Source of the DNA: Gammaproteobacteria bacterium
GTDB lineage: Bacteria; Pseudomonadota; Gammaproteobacteria; Steroidobacterales; Steroidobacteraceae
NCBI GenBank assembly: GCA_005878095.1
Contig: VBNH01000067.1
Coordinates: forward strand, 1-47,478
Length of the DNA: 47,478 nt
Direction: 5' to 3'
The translations under genes were made by a program, and so were the position numbers. The notes below the pieces were generated by a model. It saw only the letters and a list, made by a program, of their open reading frames with translations. It made no database searches and had not been told where the DNA came from. Positions 1 to 7,363 of this stretch are shown here, piece after piece; positions within the stretch are counted from its first letter, which is position 1; each line of letters opens with the position of its first letter.

Positions 1-540
1 GATCTGATCCGCCACCGCCTGCGCACCGAGCGCTCGGTGGAGCGCATCTGCGAGCACAGCGTGCAGAGCGAGCTCGGCGAGTTCCGTCTGTATGCCTACC
101 GGGACCGCGCCAGCCTCGAGGTGCACGTGGCGCTCGCCCGCGGGCGGCTCGACGGCCCGCAGACTCCGCTGGTGCGCGTGCACCTCGCCGACACCCTGCG
201 CGACCTGTTCGGCATACAGGGGGCGACGCGCGCGTGGACGCTGCGGGCGGCCCTGCAGCGCATCGCCGAGGCGGGCGACGGCGTGGTCATCGTGCTGCGC
301 CAGCAGGAGTCTGCCCGCGAGCTCACCGATTCGCTGCGCACGCTCGCCCCCGCCGCGGCGGCACCGGAGGCGGCTCAGGCGCGCGCCGAGGGCGCGGTGC
401 TGCGCACCTTCGGCGTCGGGGCGCAGATTCTCAAGGACCTCGGCGTGCAGCGCATGCGGGTGCTGTCGGCGCCGAAACAGATGCACGGCCTCTCCGCCTT
501 CGGCCTGGAGGTCGAGGGTTACGTCGGGGAAGAGGGGTGA
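1..540 (+). CDS. ribBA: RibBA C-terminal part (DHBP synthase / degenerate GTP cyclohydrolase II), 5' truncated by window edge
   Basis: The open frame enters from the left edge with residues DLIRHRLRTE, which match the end of the 3,4-dihydroxy-2-butanone-4-phosphate synthase (RibB) domain. About 165 residues of a GTP cyclohydrolase II-like domain follow. The N-terminal catalytic domain lies outside the window. The GTP cyclohydrolase II half lacks the zinc-binding cysteines of active enzymes (the C...SLRCDC region reads RVHLADTLRDLFG here), so it is probably not an active cyclohydrolase; similar degenerate RibBA tails are known in Pseudomonas and relatives. The stop overlaps the GTG start of ribH by 4 bases, so the two are translationally coupled in a riboflavin operon. 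Confidence 0.88.
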   Translation, partial: DLIRHRLRTERSVERICEHSVQSELGEFRLYAYRDRASLEVHVALARGRLDGPQTPLVRVHLADTLRDLFGIQGATRAWTLRAALQRIAEAGDGVVIVLRQQESARELTDSLRTLAPAAAAPEAAQARAEGAVLRTFGVGAQILKDLGVQRMRVLSAPKQMHGLSAFGLEVEGYVGEEG

Positions 541-1007
541 CGGCCGCGCAGCTCATCGAGGGTGAAGTGAGTGCCCGCGGGCGCAAGATCGCGATCGTGG
601 CGGCGCGCTTCAACGATGTCATCGTGACGAGTCTGCTCAAGGGCGCCACGGGCGCATGGCTCGAGCGCGGCGGCGCGGCCGCAGATCTTCAGGTGGTGCG
701 CGTGCCGGGCGCGTTCGAGCTGCCGGTGGTGGCGCGCAAGCTGGCCGGCAGCGGCCGTTACGATGCCCTCGTGGCCCTCGGGTGCGTGATCCGCGGCGAC
801 ACACCGCACTTCGATTATGTCGCCGGTGAATGCGCGCGGGGACTTCAGCTCGCCAGCCTCGAGACCGGCGTGCCGATCGCCTTCGGCGTGCTGACCGTGA
901 ACTCGCTCGAGCAGGCGCTCGAACGGGCCGCGACCACGGCCGGAAACAAGGGCGGCGAGGCGATGCAATGCGCGCTCGAGATGGCCGGCCTGATGGCGCG
1001 CCTGTGA
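537..1007 (+). CDS. ribH: 6,7-dimethyl-8-ribityllumazine synthase
   Basis: Lumazine synthase condenses 3,4-dihydroxy-2-butanone 4-phosphate with 5-amino-6-ribitylaminouracil in the penultimate step of riboflavin synthesis. The 156-residue protein has the family length and landmarks: the N-terminal strand KIAIVAARFND, the phosphate-binding stretch GCVIRGDTPHFDYV, and the C-terminal NKGGEAMQCALEM. The GTG at 537 was chosen because it overlaps the ribBA stop (GTGA) and gives the usual length; a second GTG at 567 would remove ten residues. The open frame extends further upstream, but only as a shadow inside ribBA. nusB follows 13 bases downstream. Confidence 0.96.
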   Translation: MTAAQLIEGEVSARGRKIAIVAARFNDVIVTSLLKGATGAWLERGGAAADLQVVRVPGAFELPVVARKLAGSGRYDALVALGCVIRGDTPHFDYVAGECARGLQLASLETGVPIAFGVLTVNSLEQALERAATTAGNKGGEAMQCALEMAGLMARL

Positions 1008-1020
1008 GGGGTGCGCGCCG

Positions 1021-1461
1021 ATGAGCGCACCGCGGGCCCGCGAGCACCATGGCACGCGCACCGTGGCGCGCAAGCTGGCGCTGCAGGCGCTGTATCGCTG
1101 GCAGCTGAACGCCTGCCCGTGGCAGGAGCTGCTGCAGGAGTTCGGCGAGGCCGAGGACATGCCGCGCGCCGACCGCGAGTATTTCCGCGCGCTGATCGAG
1201 GGCGTATGGCGCACACGCCTGGAGCTCGACACCCAGCTCGCCTCGCTCGCCGACCGCGAACCGCGGCTCCTCGATCCGATCGAGCACGCCATCCTGCTCA
1301 TCGGCCTGTACGAGCTCAGCGCCCGCCGGGAGGTGCCGTACCGCGTCGCCATCAACGAGGCGGTGGGACTTGCACGGCGCTTTGGCGCAACCGACGGACA
1401 CAAGTTCGTGAACGCCGTGCTGGATCGCGCCGCGCGCCTGTTGCGGCCGGCTGAGCACTAA
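1021..1461 (+). CDS. nusB: Transcription antitermination factor NusB
   Basis: NusB binds boxA RNA with S10 (NusE) in the rRNA antitermination complex. The 146-residue protein contains the basic N-terminal segment TRTVARKLALQALYRWQ and the C-terminal helices with LLIGLYEL, PYRVAINEAV and FVNAVLDR that define the family. It starts at ATG 1021, 13 bases after ribH, in the classical ribH-nusB-thiL order, and is probably on the same transcript. Confidence 0.97.
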   Translation: MSAPRAREHHGTRTVARKLALQALYRWQLNACPWQELLQEFGEAEDMPRADREYFRALIEGVWRTRLELDTQLASLADREPRLLDPIEHAILLIGLYELSARREVPYRVAINEAVGLARRFGATDGHKFVNAVLDRAARLLRPAEH

Positions 1462-1476
1462 GGCGGGCAGGCGCAC

Positions 1477-2442
1477 ATGCCGCTGTCGGAATCCGCGCTG
1501 ATCGAGCGGTACTTCCGCACCTGCGGAGCGCAGCGTCCCGACGTGCTCGCCGGCATAGGTGACGACGCCGCGCTGCTCGCCGTCGCCCCCGACGCCGAGC
1601 TCGTCGCGGCAACCGATACGCTGGTCGCCGGCGTGCACTTCCCCGCCGGTTCGCCGCCGGCGTCCATCGGCCACCGCTCGCTCGCCGTGAACCTCAGCGA
1701 CCTGGCGGCGATGGGGGCCCGCCCGGCGTGGGCGCTGCTCGCGCTCACGCTGCCGGATGCCGACGAGGGCTGGCTGGCGGAGTTTGCGGCGGGCTTCAGC
1801 GCGCTGGCGCGCGCGCACGAGGTGGCGCTGGTCGGCGGAGACACGACGCGCGGACCCTTGTGCGTGACGGTGCAGTTGCTCGGACACGTGCCGCGGGGTG
1901 AGGCGCTGCGCCGCTGCGGCGCTCGCGCCGGGGATGTGCTGTTCGTCTCCGGCACACCGGGGGATGCGGCCGCGGGACTGGCTCTCGAGCAGGGGCGCCT
2001 GCACGCGAGCGCCGCGGCGCTTGCGTACCTGCGCGAGCGCTTCCTGCGGCCGACGCCGCGCATCGCTCTCGGGCAGCGGCTGCGCCGCCACGCCAGCGCC
2101 TGCATCGACGTGTCCGACGGACTGCTCGGGGACGCCGGCAAGCTCGCGGACGCGAGCCGCGCCGGGGTCGAGATCTCCTTCGGCGCCGTGCCGGTGTCCG
2201 AGACGCTGCTGCGCACGCTCGGGGAGGAGCGCGCGCGCGAGCTGGCGCTCACCGGCGGGGACGACTACGAGCTGTGCTTCGCGGTGCATGCGGAGAACCT
2301 GCCGGCACTGCTCGCGGAGCTGCCCCCGCACAGCTGGGGTTACAGCCGCATCGGCGCGCTGCGCTCCGCCCCGGGCGCGGTGGTGGTGCGCGACGGTACT
2401 GTGATGGAGTTCTCGCATTCCGGTTATCAGCATTTCCCCTGA
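1477..2442 (+). CDS. thiL: Thiamine-monophosphate kinase
   Basis: ThiL phosphorylates thiamine monophosphate to thiamine pyrophosphate using ATP. The 321-residue product carries the PurM/ThiL-fold motifs in order: GIGDDAALL near residue 25, the DTLVAGVHF substrate strand, GGDTTRG, DVSDGLLGDAG and GGDDYELCF. It begins 15 bases after nusB. In many gammaproteobacteria pgpA comes next; here an unrelated Ser/Thr kinase follows after about 135 bases, so the conserved riboflavin/thiamine block ends at this gene. Confidence 0.97.
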   Translation: MPLSESALIERYFRTCGAQRPDVLAGIGDDAALLAVAPDAELVAATDTLVAGVHFPAGSPPASIGHRSLAVNLSDLAAMGARPAWALLALTLPDADEGWLAEFAAGFSALARAHEVALVGGDTTRGPLCVTVQLLGHVPRGEALRRCGARAGDVLFVSGTPGDAAAGLALEQGRLHASAAALAYLRERFLRPTPRIALGQRLRRHASACIDVSDGLLGDAGKLADASRAGVEISFGAVPVSETLLRTLGEERARELALTGGDDYELCFAVHAENLPALLAELPPHSWGYSRIGALRSAPGAVVVRDGTVMEFSHSGYQHFP

Positions 2443-2578
2443 AGCGGCCCTGAGCCGACGCGCGCGCCGCCGCTGCCGCGCGCTCGGCTCATGCGGGAGC
2501 GCGTGAGGCTTGCATCACAGTCGCGCGGCGGGGGGAGACCGTATCCTGACCCGGCTTCTCGCACCTGCGCCGCGCCCA

Positions 2579-3904
2579 ATGTCAAACCCGCTACCAAAAT
2601 CCGTTCCACCCGCACGGCCCGTGACACGCATGCCGGACAAGATCGGCAAGTACGTGGTGGTCAGGGAGGTGGGCCGCGGCAGCACCGGTATCGTGTACCT
2701 GTCGCATGACGCGTACTACGGCCGCGACGTCGCCATCAAGGTCTACAACATGGAAACCGGCGGCGACGAGGAGCGTGCGCGCATTGCGCGCAAGATGTTT
2801 CTCTCCGAGGCACACCTGGTCGGCATGCTGCAGCATCCGCACATCCTGCCCATCTACGATGCCGGCGAGGAAAACGGCCACTGCTACATCGTCACCGAGC
2901 ACGTGCACGGCGCGCGCACGCTGGCGGCTTACTGCCGTCCGGACAACCTGCTGCGCATCGACGACACCGTCGAGATCATGTTCAAGTGCGCCAAGGCGCT
3001 GCACTACGCGCACTCGCGCGGCGTGATCCACCGCGACGTCAAGCCCTCGAACATCATGCTCACGCAGGACAGCGACGTGCGCATCATCGACTTCGGCATC
3101 GCGCTGGTGTCGGATTCGGACATCTCGCGCATCGAGGGCATCGCCGGCAGCCCCTCCTACATGTCTCCGGAGCAGGTGCAGAGTCACGAGCTCACCAACC
3201 GCTCCGATCTGTATTCACTCGGCGCGGTGATGTACGAATTGCTCACCGGCGCGCGTCCGTTCCGCGCCGGCAATCTGCAGAAACTCCTGCACCAGATCGT
3301 GTACGCGACGGCGCCGCCGATCCACACCATGCGCAAGGACGTGCCCGAGGAGCTCGAGACGGTGGTGGCGCAGGCGCTGCAGAAGGATCCGGCCAAGCGC
3401 TGCAAGAGCGGCCAGGACTTCGCCGCCGACCTCACCCGCGTGCACCAGCGGCTGCGCGAAGCCAACGCGCGCATCGACCGCCAGGAGCAGTTCGGCGTCC
3501 TGCGGCGCCTGAAGTTCTTCCACGAGTTCTCGCATGCCGAGATCTGGGAAGTGCTGCGCGCCAGCAGCTGGCAGGACTATGCGGGGGGCGAGGAGATCGT
3601 CAAGGAAGGCGAGATGGACGATCGCTTCTACATCCTGGTGAGCGGCAACTGCGTGGTGGAGCGGCACAGCCAGCGCGTCGGCGCGCTCGATACCGGCGAC
3701 TGCTTCGGGGAGACGAGCTACGTGCCCGGCGCCAAGCGCACCGCCACCATCCGCGCGGCCGCGGCGGTGACGGTGCTGAAGGTGAGCTCGACGCTGCTGG
3801 AGCAGGTATCGGCGGCCTGCCAGCTGCGCTTCAACCGGGTGTTCCTCTCCGCGCTCATCGGCCGCCTGCAGGGCGCCGAGCGCCCCCGCGCCCCCGCCTC
3901 GTAA
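2579..3904 (+). CDS. Serine/threonine protein kinase fused to a C-terminal cyclic-nucleotide-binding domain
   Basis: A cytosolic Hanks-type kinase domain spans residues 24-290 of 441: glycine loop GRGSTG (33-38 region), ATP lysine in VAIK (K54), HRDVKPSN (from 151), DFG (171-173) and the SPEQ activation-segment end. After a short helical linker comes a CRP/PKA-type cyclic-nucleotide-binding domain (about 308-430) with EGEMDDRFYILVSG and a phosphate-binding cassette containing FGE (E378) and KRTAT (R387), the residues that contact ribose and cyclic phosphate in active domains. All catalytic residues are present, so kinase activity controlled by a cyclic nucleotide is plausible. No transmembrane segment is seen. 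The ATG at 2579 was preferred over an upstream TTG at 2510; ATG 2630 is also possible, and neither has a clear ribosome binding site. Substrates are unknown. Confidence 0.9.
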   Translation: MSNPLPKSVPPARPVTRMPDKIGKYVVVREVGRGSTGIVYLSHDAYYGRDVAIKVYNMETGGDEERARIARKMFLSEAHLVGMLQHPHILPIYDAGEENGHCYIVTEHVHGARTLAAYCRPDNLLRIDDTVEIMFKCAKALHYAHSRGVIHRDVKPSNIMLTQDSDVRIIDFGIALVSDSDISRIEGIAGSPSYMSPEQVQSHELTNRSDLYSLGAVMYELLTGARPFRAGNLQKLLHQIVYATAPPIHTMRKDVPEELETVVAQALQKDPAKRCKSGQDFAADLTRVHQRLREANARIDRQEQFGVLRRLKFFHEFSHAEIWEVLRASSWQDYAGGEEIVKEGEMDDRFYILVSGNCVVERHSQRVGALDTGDCFGETSYVPGAKRTATIRAAAAVTVLKVSSTLLEQVSAACQLRFNRVFLSALIGRLQGAERPRAPAS

Positions 3905-3960
3905 GCCCTCGAGCGACTCTTGCGCGGCGCCGGCGCCAGCTCCTACTCTGTCGAGCTGAA

Positions 3961-4638
3961 GTGCACGTACTGCTCATCGAGGACGACGCCGAGGCCGCGC
4001 GCTTTCTGGTCAAGGGCCTGCGCGAGAGCGGCTACAGTGTCGATCATGCCGTCGACGGGCGTGAAGGGCTCGCGCGCGCCACCGAGGGGCAGTTCGACCT
4101 CATCGTGACCGACCGCATGCTGCCGCACATCGACGGGCTTGCGATCATCGAGCTGCTGCGGGCCAAGGCCATCCTGACTCCGGTACTGGTGCTGTCGGCG
4201 CTCGGCAGCGTCGACGACCGCATCCGCGGGCTCAAGGCCGGTGGCGATGACTATCTCACCAAGCCGTTCGCGTTCGCGGAGCTGCTGGCGCGCATCGAAG
4301 CGCTGCTGCGCCGCCGCGCCGGCTCGCCCCACACCACGCGCCTGAAGGTGGAAGACCTGGAGTTCGACCTGCTGACCCGGCGGGTGACGCGCGGCGGGCG
4401 CGAGGTCGAGCTCACGGCGCGGGAGCTCAAGCTGCTGGAATTTCTCATGCGCCGCGCCGGACAGGTGGTGACGCGCACCATGCTGCTCGAGGGGGTATGG
4501 GATCTGCACTTCGACCCGCAGAGCAATCTCATCGACGTACACATCAGCCGCCTGCGCCAGGCGATCGATCGCGGCACCGACCACCCGCTGATCCACACCG
4601 TACGCGGCTCGGGCTACGTGCTGCGCACCGACGCCTAG
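3961..4638 (+). CDS. OmpR-family two-component response regulator
   Basis: The 225-residue protein has an N-terminal receiver domain (acidic pair in IEDD, phosphoacceptor D51 in VTDRMLPHIDG, KPF lysine near residue 101) and a C-terminal OmpR-type winged helix (LTARELKLLEFLM, VRGSGYVLR). The GTG at 3961 places the acidic pair at the usual distance from the N-terminus; the frame is open upstream only as a shadow of the kinase gene. The sensor kinase gene begins 3 bases downstream, so they form one unit. By sequence type it belongs to the broad QseB/PmrA/TctD-like group. A PmrA-like half-site pair lies upstream of the neighbouring psiF-like gene and could be a target. Confidence 0.95.
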   Translation: MHVLLIEDDAEAARFLVKGLRESGYSVDHAVDGREGLARATEGQFDLIVTDRMLPHIDGLAIIELLRAKAILTPVLVLSALGSVDDRIRGLKAGGDDYLTKPFAFAELLARIEALLRRRAGSPHTTRLKVEDLEFDLLTRRVTRGGREVELTARELKLLEFLMRRAGQVVTRTMLLEGVWDLHFDPQSNLIDVHISRLRQAIDRGTDHPLIHTVRGSGYVLRTDA

Positions 4639-4641
4639 CCC

Positions 4642-6012
4642 GTGCGGCTCGACCTCATCAATACCACGGCCTTCCGCCTGTCGGTGGGCTACACGCTGCT
4701 GGTGACGCTCGCGGTCAGCGTGACGCTCGGCAGCGCCTACCTGCTCACCGAAAGCCTGATCACCGACGAGGTGGACCTGATCATCGACACCGAGCTCAAG
4801 AGCCTCGAGGAGAAGTTCGCGCGCAGCGGCGTGCCGGGCGTCACCGATGAGATCAACCTGCGCATCGAGAGCTGGGGCCGCATCGGCGCCGTCTACATGG
4901 TCGCCGACGCCAACTTCGAGCGCATCGCCGGCAACGTGACCCATTGGCCGTTCGATGGCATGCCGGCCGAGCGCTGGCCGGAATTCGAGATCGCCACCAT
5001 CGAGCCGGGACGGCGCGCCGTGCACCCGGTGCGCGCCGCGGTGCGCACGCTCCCGGGCGGGGACCTGCTGCTGGTGGGAACGGATATCTCCCAGGGGCGG
5101 CGCTTTGCCGAGAAATTCCGCTTCGCCGCGCTGTGGGGCATCGGCCTGTCGACGCTGGCTGCGGCGCTGGCGGGTTTCTGGTTCAGCTACAAGCTGGCGC
5201 GGCGGGTGGGCGAGGTGACCCGCACCTGCCAGCGCATCATGGCGGGTGAGACCGGGCGGCGGCTGCCGGTGGCGGGCGCCAATGACGAGTTCGACGCGCT
5301 GGCGGCGTCGGTGAACCGGGTGCTCGATCGTCTCGAGGAGCAGGCCGTGACGCTGCGCGCGACCTTCGACAGCACCGCGCACGACCTGCGCGCGCCGCTG
5401 CACCGGCTGCGCACCCGCATGGACGCGCTGTTGCTGCGCTCACCGCCGCCCGAGCCGGCGGTGCGCGAGTCGATCGAGTCGGCATTGCGGGAAGTCGACC
5501 ACCTGCAGCGCACTCTCGCCACGCTGCTGCAGATCGCACTCGCCGAATCCGGCGCGCCGCTCGCTTCAGCGGCGTCGGTGGATGTGGCCGGTCTCGCCGC
5601 CGAGCTGGTCGAGCTGTTCGAGCCGCTCGCCGCGGCGCAGGGCCTCGCGCTCGGCTGCCGGCGCGACGCCCCGGCCATCGTGCAGGGCAATCGCCAGCTG
5701 CTCGCGCAACTGCTCACCAATCTCATCGAGAACGGACTGAAGTACGTGCCCGCGGGCGGGCGCATCGAGGTCGCCGTGCGGCGCCTGAGTGATTGCGTGC
5801 AGCTCACCGTCAGCGACAACGGTCCGGGCATCGCCACCCAGGACCGGCTGCGCGCCGGGCAGCCGTTCGTGCGGTTCGGGCCGGGCGCCCGGCAGGAAGG
5901 CAGCGGCCTGGGCCTGAGTCTGGTCGCGGCCATCGCGCGCCTGCACCGCGGGCGGCTCGAGCTGCAGAGCAACGACCCGGGTCTGAAAGTGCTGGTCGAG
6001 CTGCCCGCCTAG
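4642..6012 (+). CDS. Two-component sensor histidine kinase
   Basis: This 456-residue inner-membrane sensor has a first transmembrane segment at about residues 13-37, a periplasmic domain of about 120 residues, a second transmembrane segment at about 163-183, HAMP (about 184-235), a DHp helix with H247 in FDSTAHDLRAPL, and an ATPase domain with NLIENGLKY, DNGPGI and GSGLGLSL. All catalytic boxes are intact. The GTG at 4642 lies 3 bases after the response regulator stop. The signal sensed cannot be deduced. The gene ends in a CTAG shared with the convergent psiF-like gene. Confidence 0.95.
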   Translation: MRLDLINTTAFRLSVGYTLLVTLAVSVTLGSAYLLTESLITDEVDLIIDTELKSLEEKFARSGVPGVTDEINLRIESWGRIGAVYMVADANFERIAGNVTHWPFDGMPAERWPEFEIATIEPGRRAVHPVRAAVRTLPGGDLLLVGTDISQGRRFAEKFRFAALWGIGLSTLAAALAGFWFSYKLARRVGEVTRTCQRIMAGETGRRLPVAGANDEFDALAASVNRVLDRLEEQAVTLRATFDSTAHDLRAPLHRLRTRMDALLLRSPPPEPAVRESIESALREVDHLQRTLATLLQIALAESGAPLASAASVDVAGLAAELVELFEPLAAAQGLALGCRRDAPAIVQGNRQLLAQLLTNLIENGLKYVPAGGRIEVAVRRLSDCVQLTVSDNGPGIATQDRLRAGQPFVRFGPGARQEGSGLGLSLVAAIARLHRGRLELQSNDPGLKVLVELPA

Positions 6013-6218
6013 GGTCTGGAGTTCTTGCCGCCGCGGCAGTCCTTGACGAACTGCGCGCGCGCCGGCCCGGTGAGCTTCTTCGCGTCCGCCTGCTTGTTGC
6101 AGACCTTGAGCGAGGCATGCTTCACCGGCGTCGCCGACGGCGCCGCGGGCTGATCGGCGGCAACGGCGGCGCCGCAACCCACGAGGGCGATGGCGGTGAA
6201 TGCGGTGATGATGTTCAT
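6009..6218 (-). CDS. Small secreted PsiF-repeat-like protein
   Basis: The 69-residue product starts with a hydrophobic signal-like segment (MNIITAFTAIALVGCGAAVAA region) and then carries one PsiF-type repeat: a KVCNKQA...KLTGPAR pattern followed by FVKDCRGG, with the paired cysteines typical of PF07769. Escherichia coli PsiF is phosphate-starvation induced and of unknown biochemical role; periplasmic location is likely. A ribosome binding site (AAGGA) lies upstream of the ATG. The gene is convergent with the sensor kinase, the stops sharing a CTAG. GC signal peptide composition and short length make the call moderately firm. Confidence 0.75.
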   Translation of the reverse strand: MNIITAFTAIALVGCGAAVAADQPAAPSATPVKHASLKVCNKQADAKKLTGPARAQFVKDCRGGKNSRP

Positions 6219-6288
6219 GCGCGCTTTCCTTCGGGTGAACGAGCCGGGTGACCAGCGCAGAAGTTAGTGGGCCGGACCTCACGCCGCA

Positions 6289-6305
6289 ATGAACGCCGCA
6301 TTAAG
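6289..6305 (-). promoter_or_regulatory. Candidate response-regulator box upstream of psiF-like gene
   Basis: On the minus strand the sequence reads CTTAAT-GCGGC-GTTCAT, a direct repeat of hexamers at 11-base spacing like PmrA-family sites (CTTAAK-N5-CTTAAK). It lies about 70 bases upstream of the psiF-like start and beside an OmpR-family regulator gene. The second half-site is imperfect, so this is suggestive only. Confidence 0.35.
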
Positions 6306-6357
6306 AAATCTTCATGCGCGCTTACTCGCGCGGCGCCTGCGGGCCCGCCCGGGGCCA

Positions 6358-6372
6358 GGGGCGGAGCCGCCC
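6358..6372. repeat. Short GC hairpin downstream of folE2
   Basis: GGGCGG and CCGCCC separated by AG can form a tight 6-bp stem in the 178-base gap between folE2 and the psiF-like gene. There is no T-tract, so an intrinsic terminator cannot be claimed. The rest of the gap holds the psiF-side regulatory region. Confidence 0.3.
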
Positions 6373-6396
6373 GCGGTGCCTAAGGCGCCCGAGCCT

Positions 6397-7221
6397 TCAG
6401 GCGTCCTTGTCGTGCTCGATGAGCGCGTAGGCCGAGTGGTTGTGAATGGACTCGAAATTCTCCGATTCCACCAGGTAGGCCGCCACGCGCGCATCGCGGT
6501 TCAGCCGGGTGGCCACGTCGCGCACCATGTCCTCGACGAACTTCGGGTTGTCGTAGGCGCGCTCGGTGACGTACTTCTCGTCGGGGCGCTTGAGAATCCC
6601 GTACAGCTCGCACGAGGCCTCGCTCTCGGCGATCTCGATGAGCTCCTCGATCCACATGTGGCTGCGCAGCTTCGCGGTGATGGTCACGTGCGAGCGCTGG
6701 TTGTGGGCGCCATAGTCGGAAATGTTCTTCGAGCACGGGCACAGGCTGGTGACCGGCACGGACACCCGCACCCACATCTCGGTGTGGCCGCGACGGTGCT
6801 CACCGATGAGGCTGGCGCGGTAGTCCATCAGGCTCTCGACGCCGGAGACCGGCGCGCGCTTCATGACGAAGAACGGGAAGCTCATCTCGATGTGCCCGGT
6901 GTCGGCCTCGAGACGCTCGGTCATGGTACGCAGCATGCCGCGAAACGACTCCACCGAGATCTCGCGCTCGCCGTGCAGGATTTCCACGAAGCGCGACATG
7001 TGCGTGCCCTTGAAGTTGTGCGGCAGGCGCACGTACATGTTGAAACTGGCGATGGTGTGCTGCTCACCCGCGGATCGATCCTTGACCCGCACCGGGTGGC
7101 TGATGTCCTTGACGCCCACGCGGTTGATGGGCAGCTCGCGCGTGTCGCGGCGCGCCTGCACGTCCTCGACCTCGGTGACGGCGGTGCGCGCGAGCTGGGC
7201 GGTGGCGAGCGGCGGAGTCAT
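6397..7221 (-). CDS. folE2: GTP cyclohydrolase I type IB (FolE2)
   Basis: FolE2 converts GTP to 7,8-dihydroneopterin triphosphate, the first step of folate (and queuosine) synthesis, and can replace the zinc-dependent FolE. The 274-residue protein has the family core: [14 protein letters not shown], the metal/catalytic segment VTSLCPCSK (C161, C163), GAHNQRSH, and the C-terminal [10 protein letters not shown]. It lies downstream of dxs on the minus strand after a 142-base gap, long enough for its own promoter. I saw no convincing Zur box there, so zinc-starvation control, common for folE2 paralogues, is not supported; it may be the housekeeping enzyme. Confidence 0.95.
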   Translation of the reverse strand: MTPPLATAQLARTAVTEVEDVQARRDTRELPINRVGVKDISHPVRVKDRSAGEQHTIASFNMYVRLPHNFKGTHMSRFVEILHGEREISVESFRGMLRTMTERLEADTGHIEMSFPFFVMKRAPVSGVESLMDYRASLIGEHRRGHTEMWVRVSVPVTSLCPCSKNISDYGAHNQRSHVTITAKLRSHMWIEELIEIAESEASCELYGILKRPDEKYVTERAYDNPKFVEDMVRDVATRLNRDARVAAYLVESENFESIHNHSAYALIEHDKDA

Positions 7222-7267
7222 GAGCGAAAGCCTACAGGAAACAACCGGATGATTGCATTGTTAGGGA

Positions 7268-7282
7268 CGCGGCAGGGCCGCG
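7268..7282. repeat. Hairpin between dxs and folE2
   Basis: CGCGGC-AGG-GCCGCG is a perfect 6-bp inverted repeat with a 3-base loop, 82 bases past the dxs stop. It lacks a following T-tract on the minus strand. It may slow transcription between dxs and folE2 or be chance in GC-rich DNA. The rest of the 7222-7363 gap shows an inverted AACAA/TTGTT pair (7240-7262) and nothing stronger. Confidence 0.3.
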
Positions 7283-7363
7283 GAATACCTCTTTTTGGGT
7301 ACGGCGCGACCGGCCGAGGACCGCGTGCGCAGCCCCTGTTGGTGGCAGGCACCGGCGGCGGCG

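Noticed and set aside
637..2433. Long minus-strand open frame (598 codons) opposite ribH, nusB and thiL
   Set aside because: It is antisense to three clearly conserved genes and its translation is low-complexity Arg/Ala-rich, a usual artefact of GC-rich DNA.
3943..5403. 486-codon minus-strand open frame opposite the first two-component system
   Set aside because: The regulator and kinase on the plus strand carry all family motifs; the antisense product does not resemble any family.
7222..7363. Zur box upstream of folE2
   Set aside because: Only a weak AACAA/TTGTT pair is seen, not the palindromic GTTATA-type Zur site.
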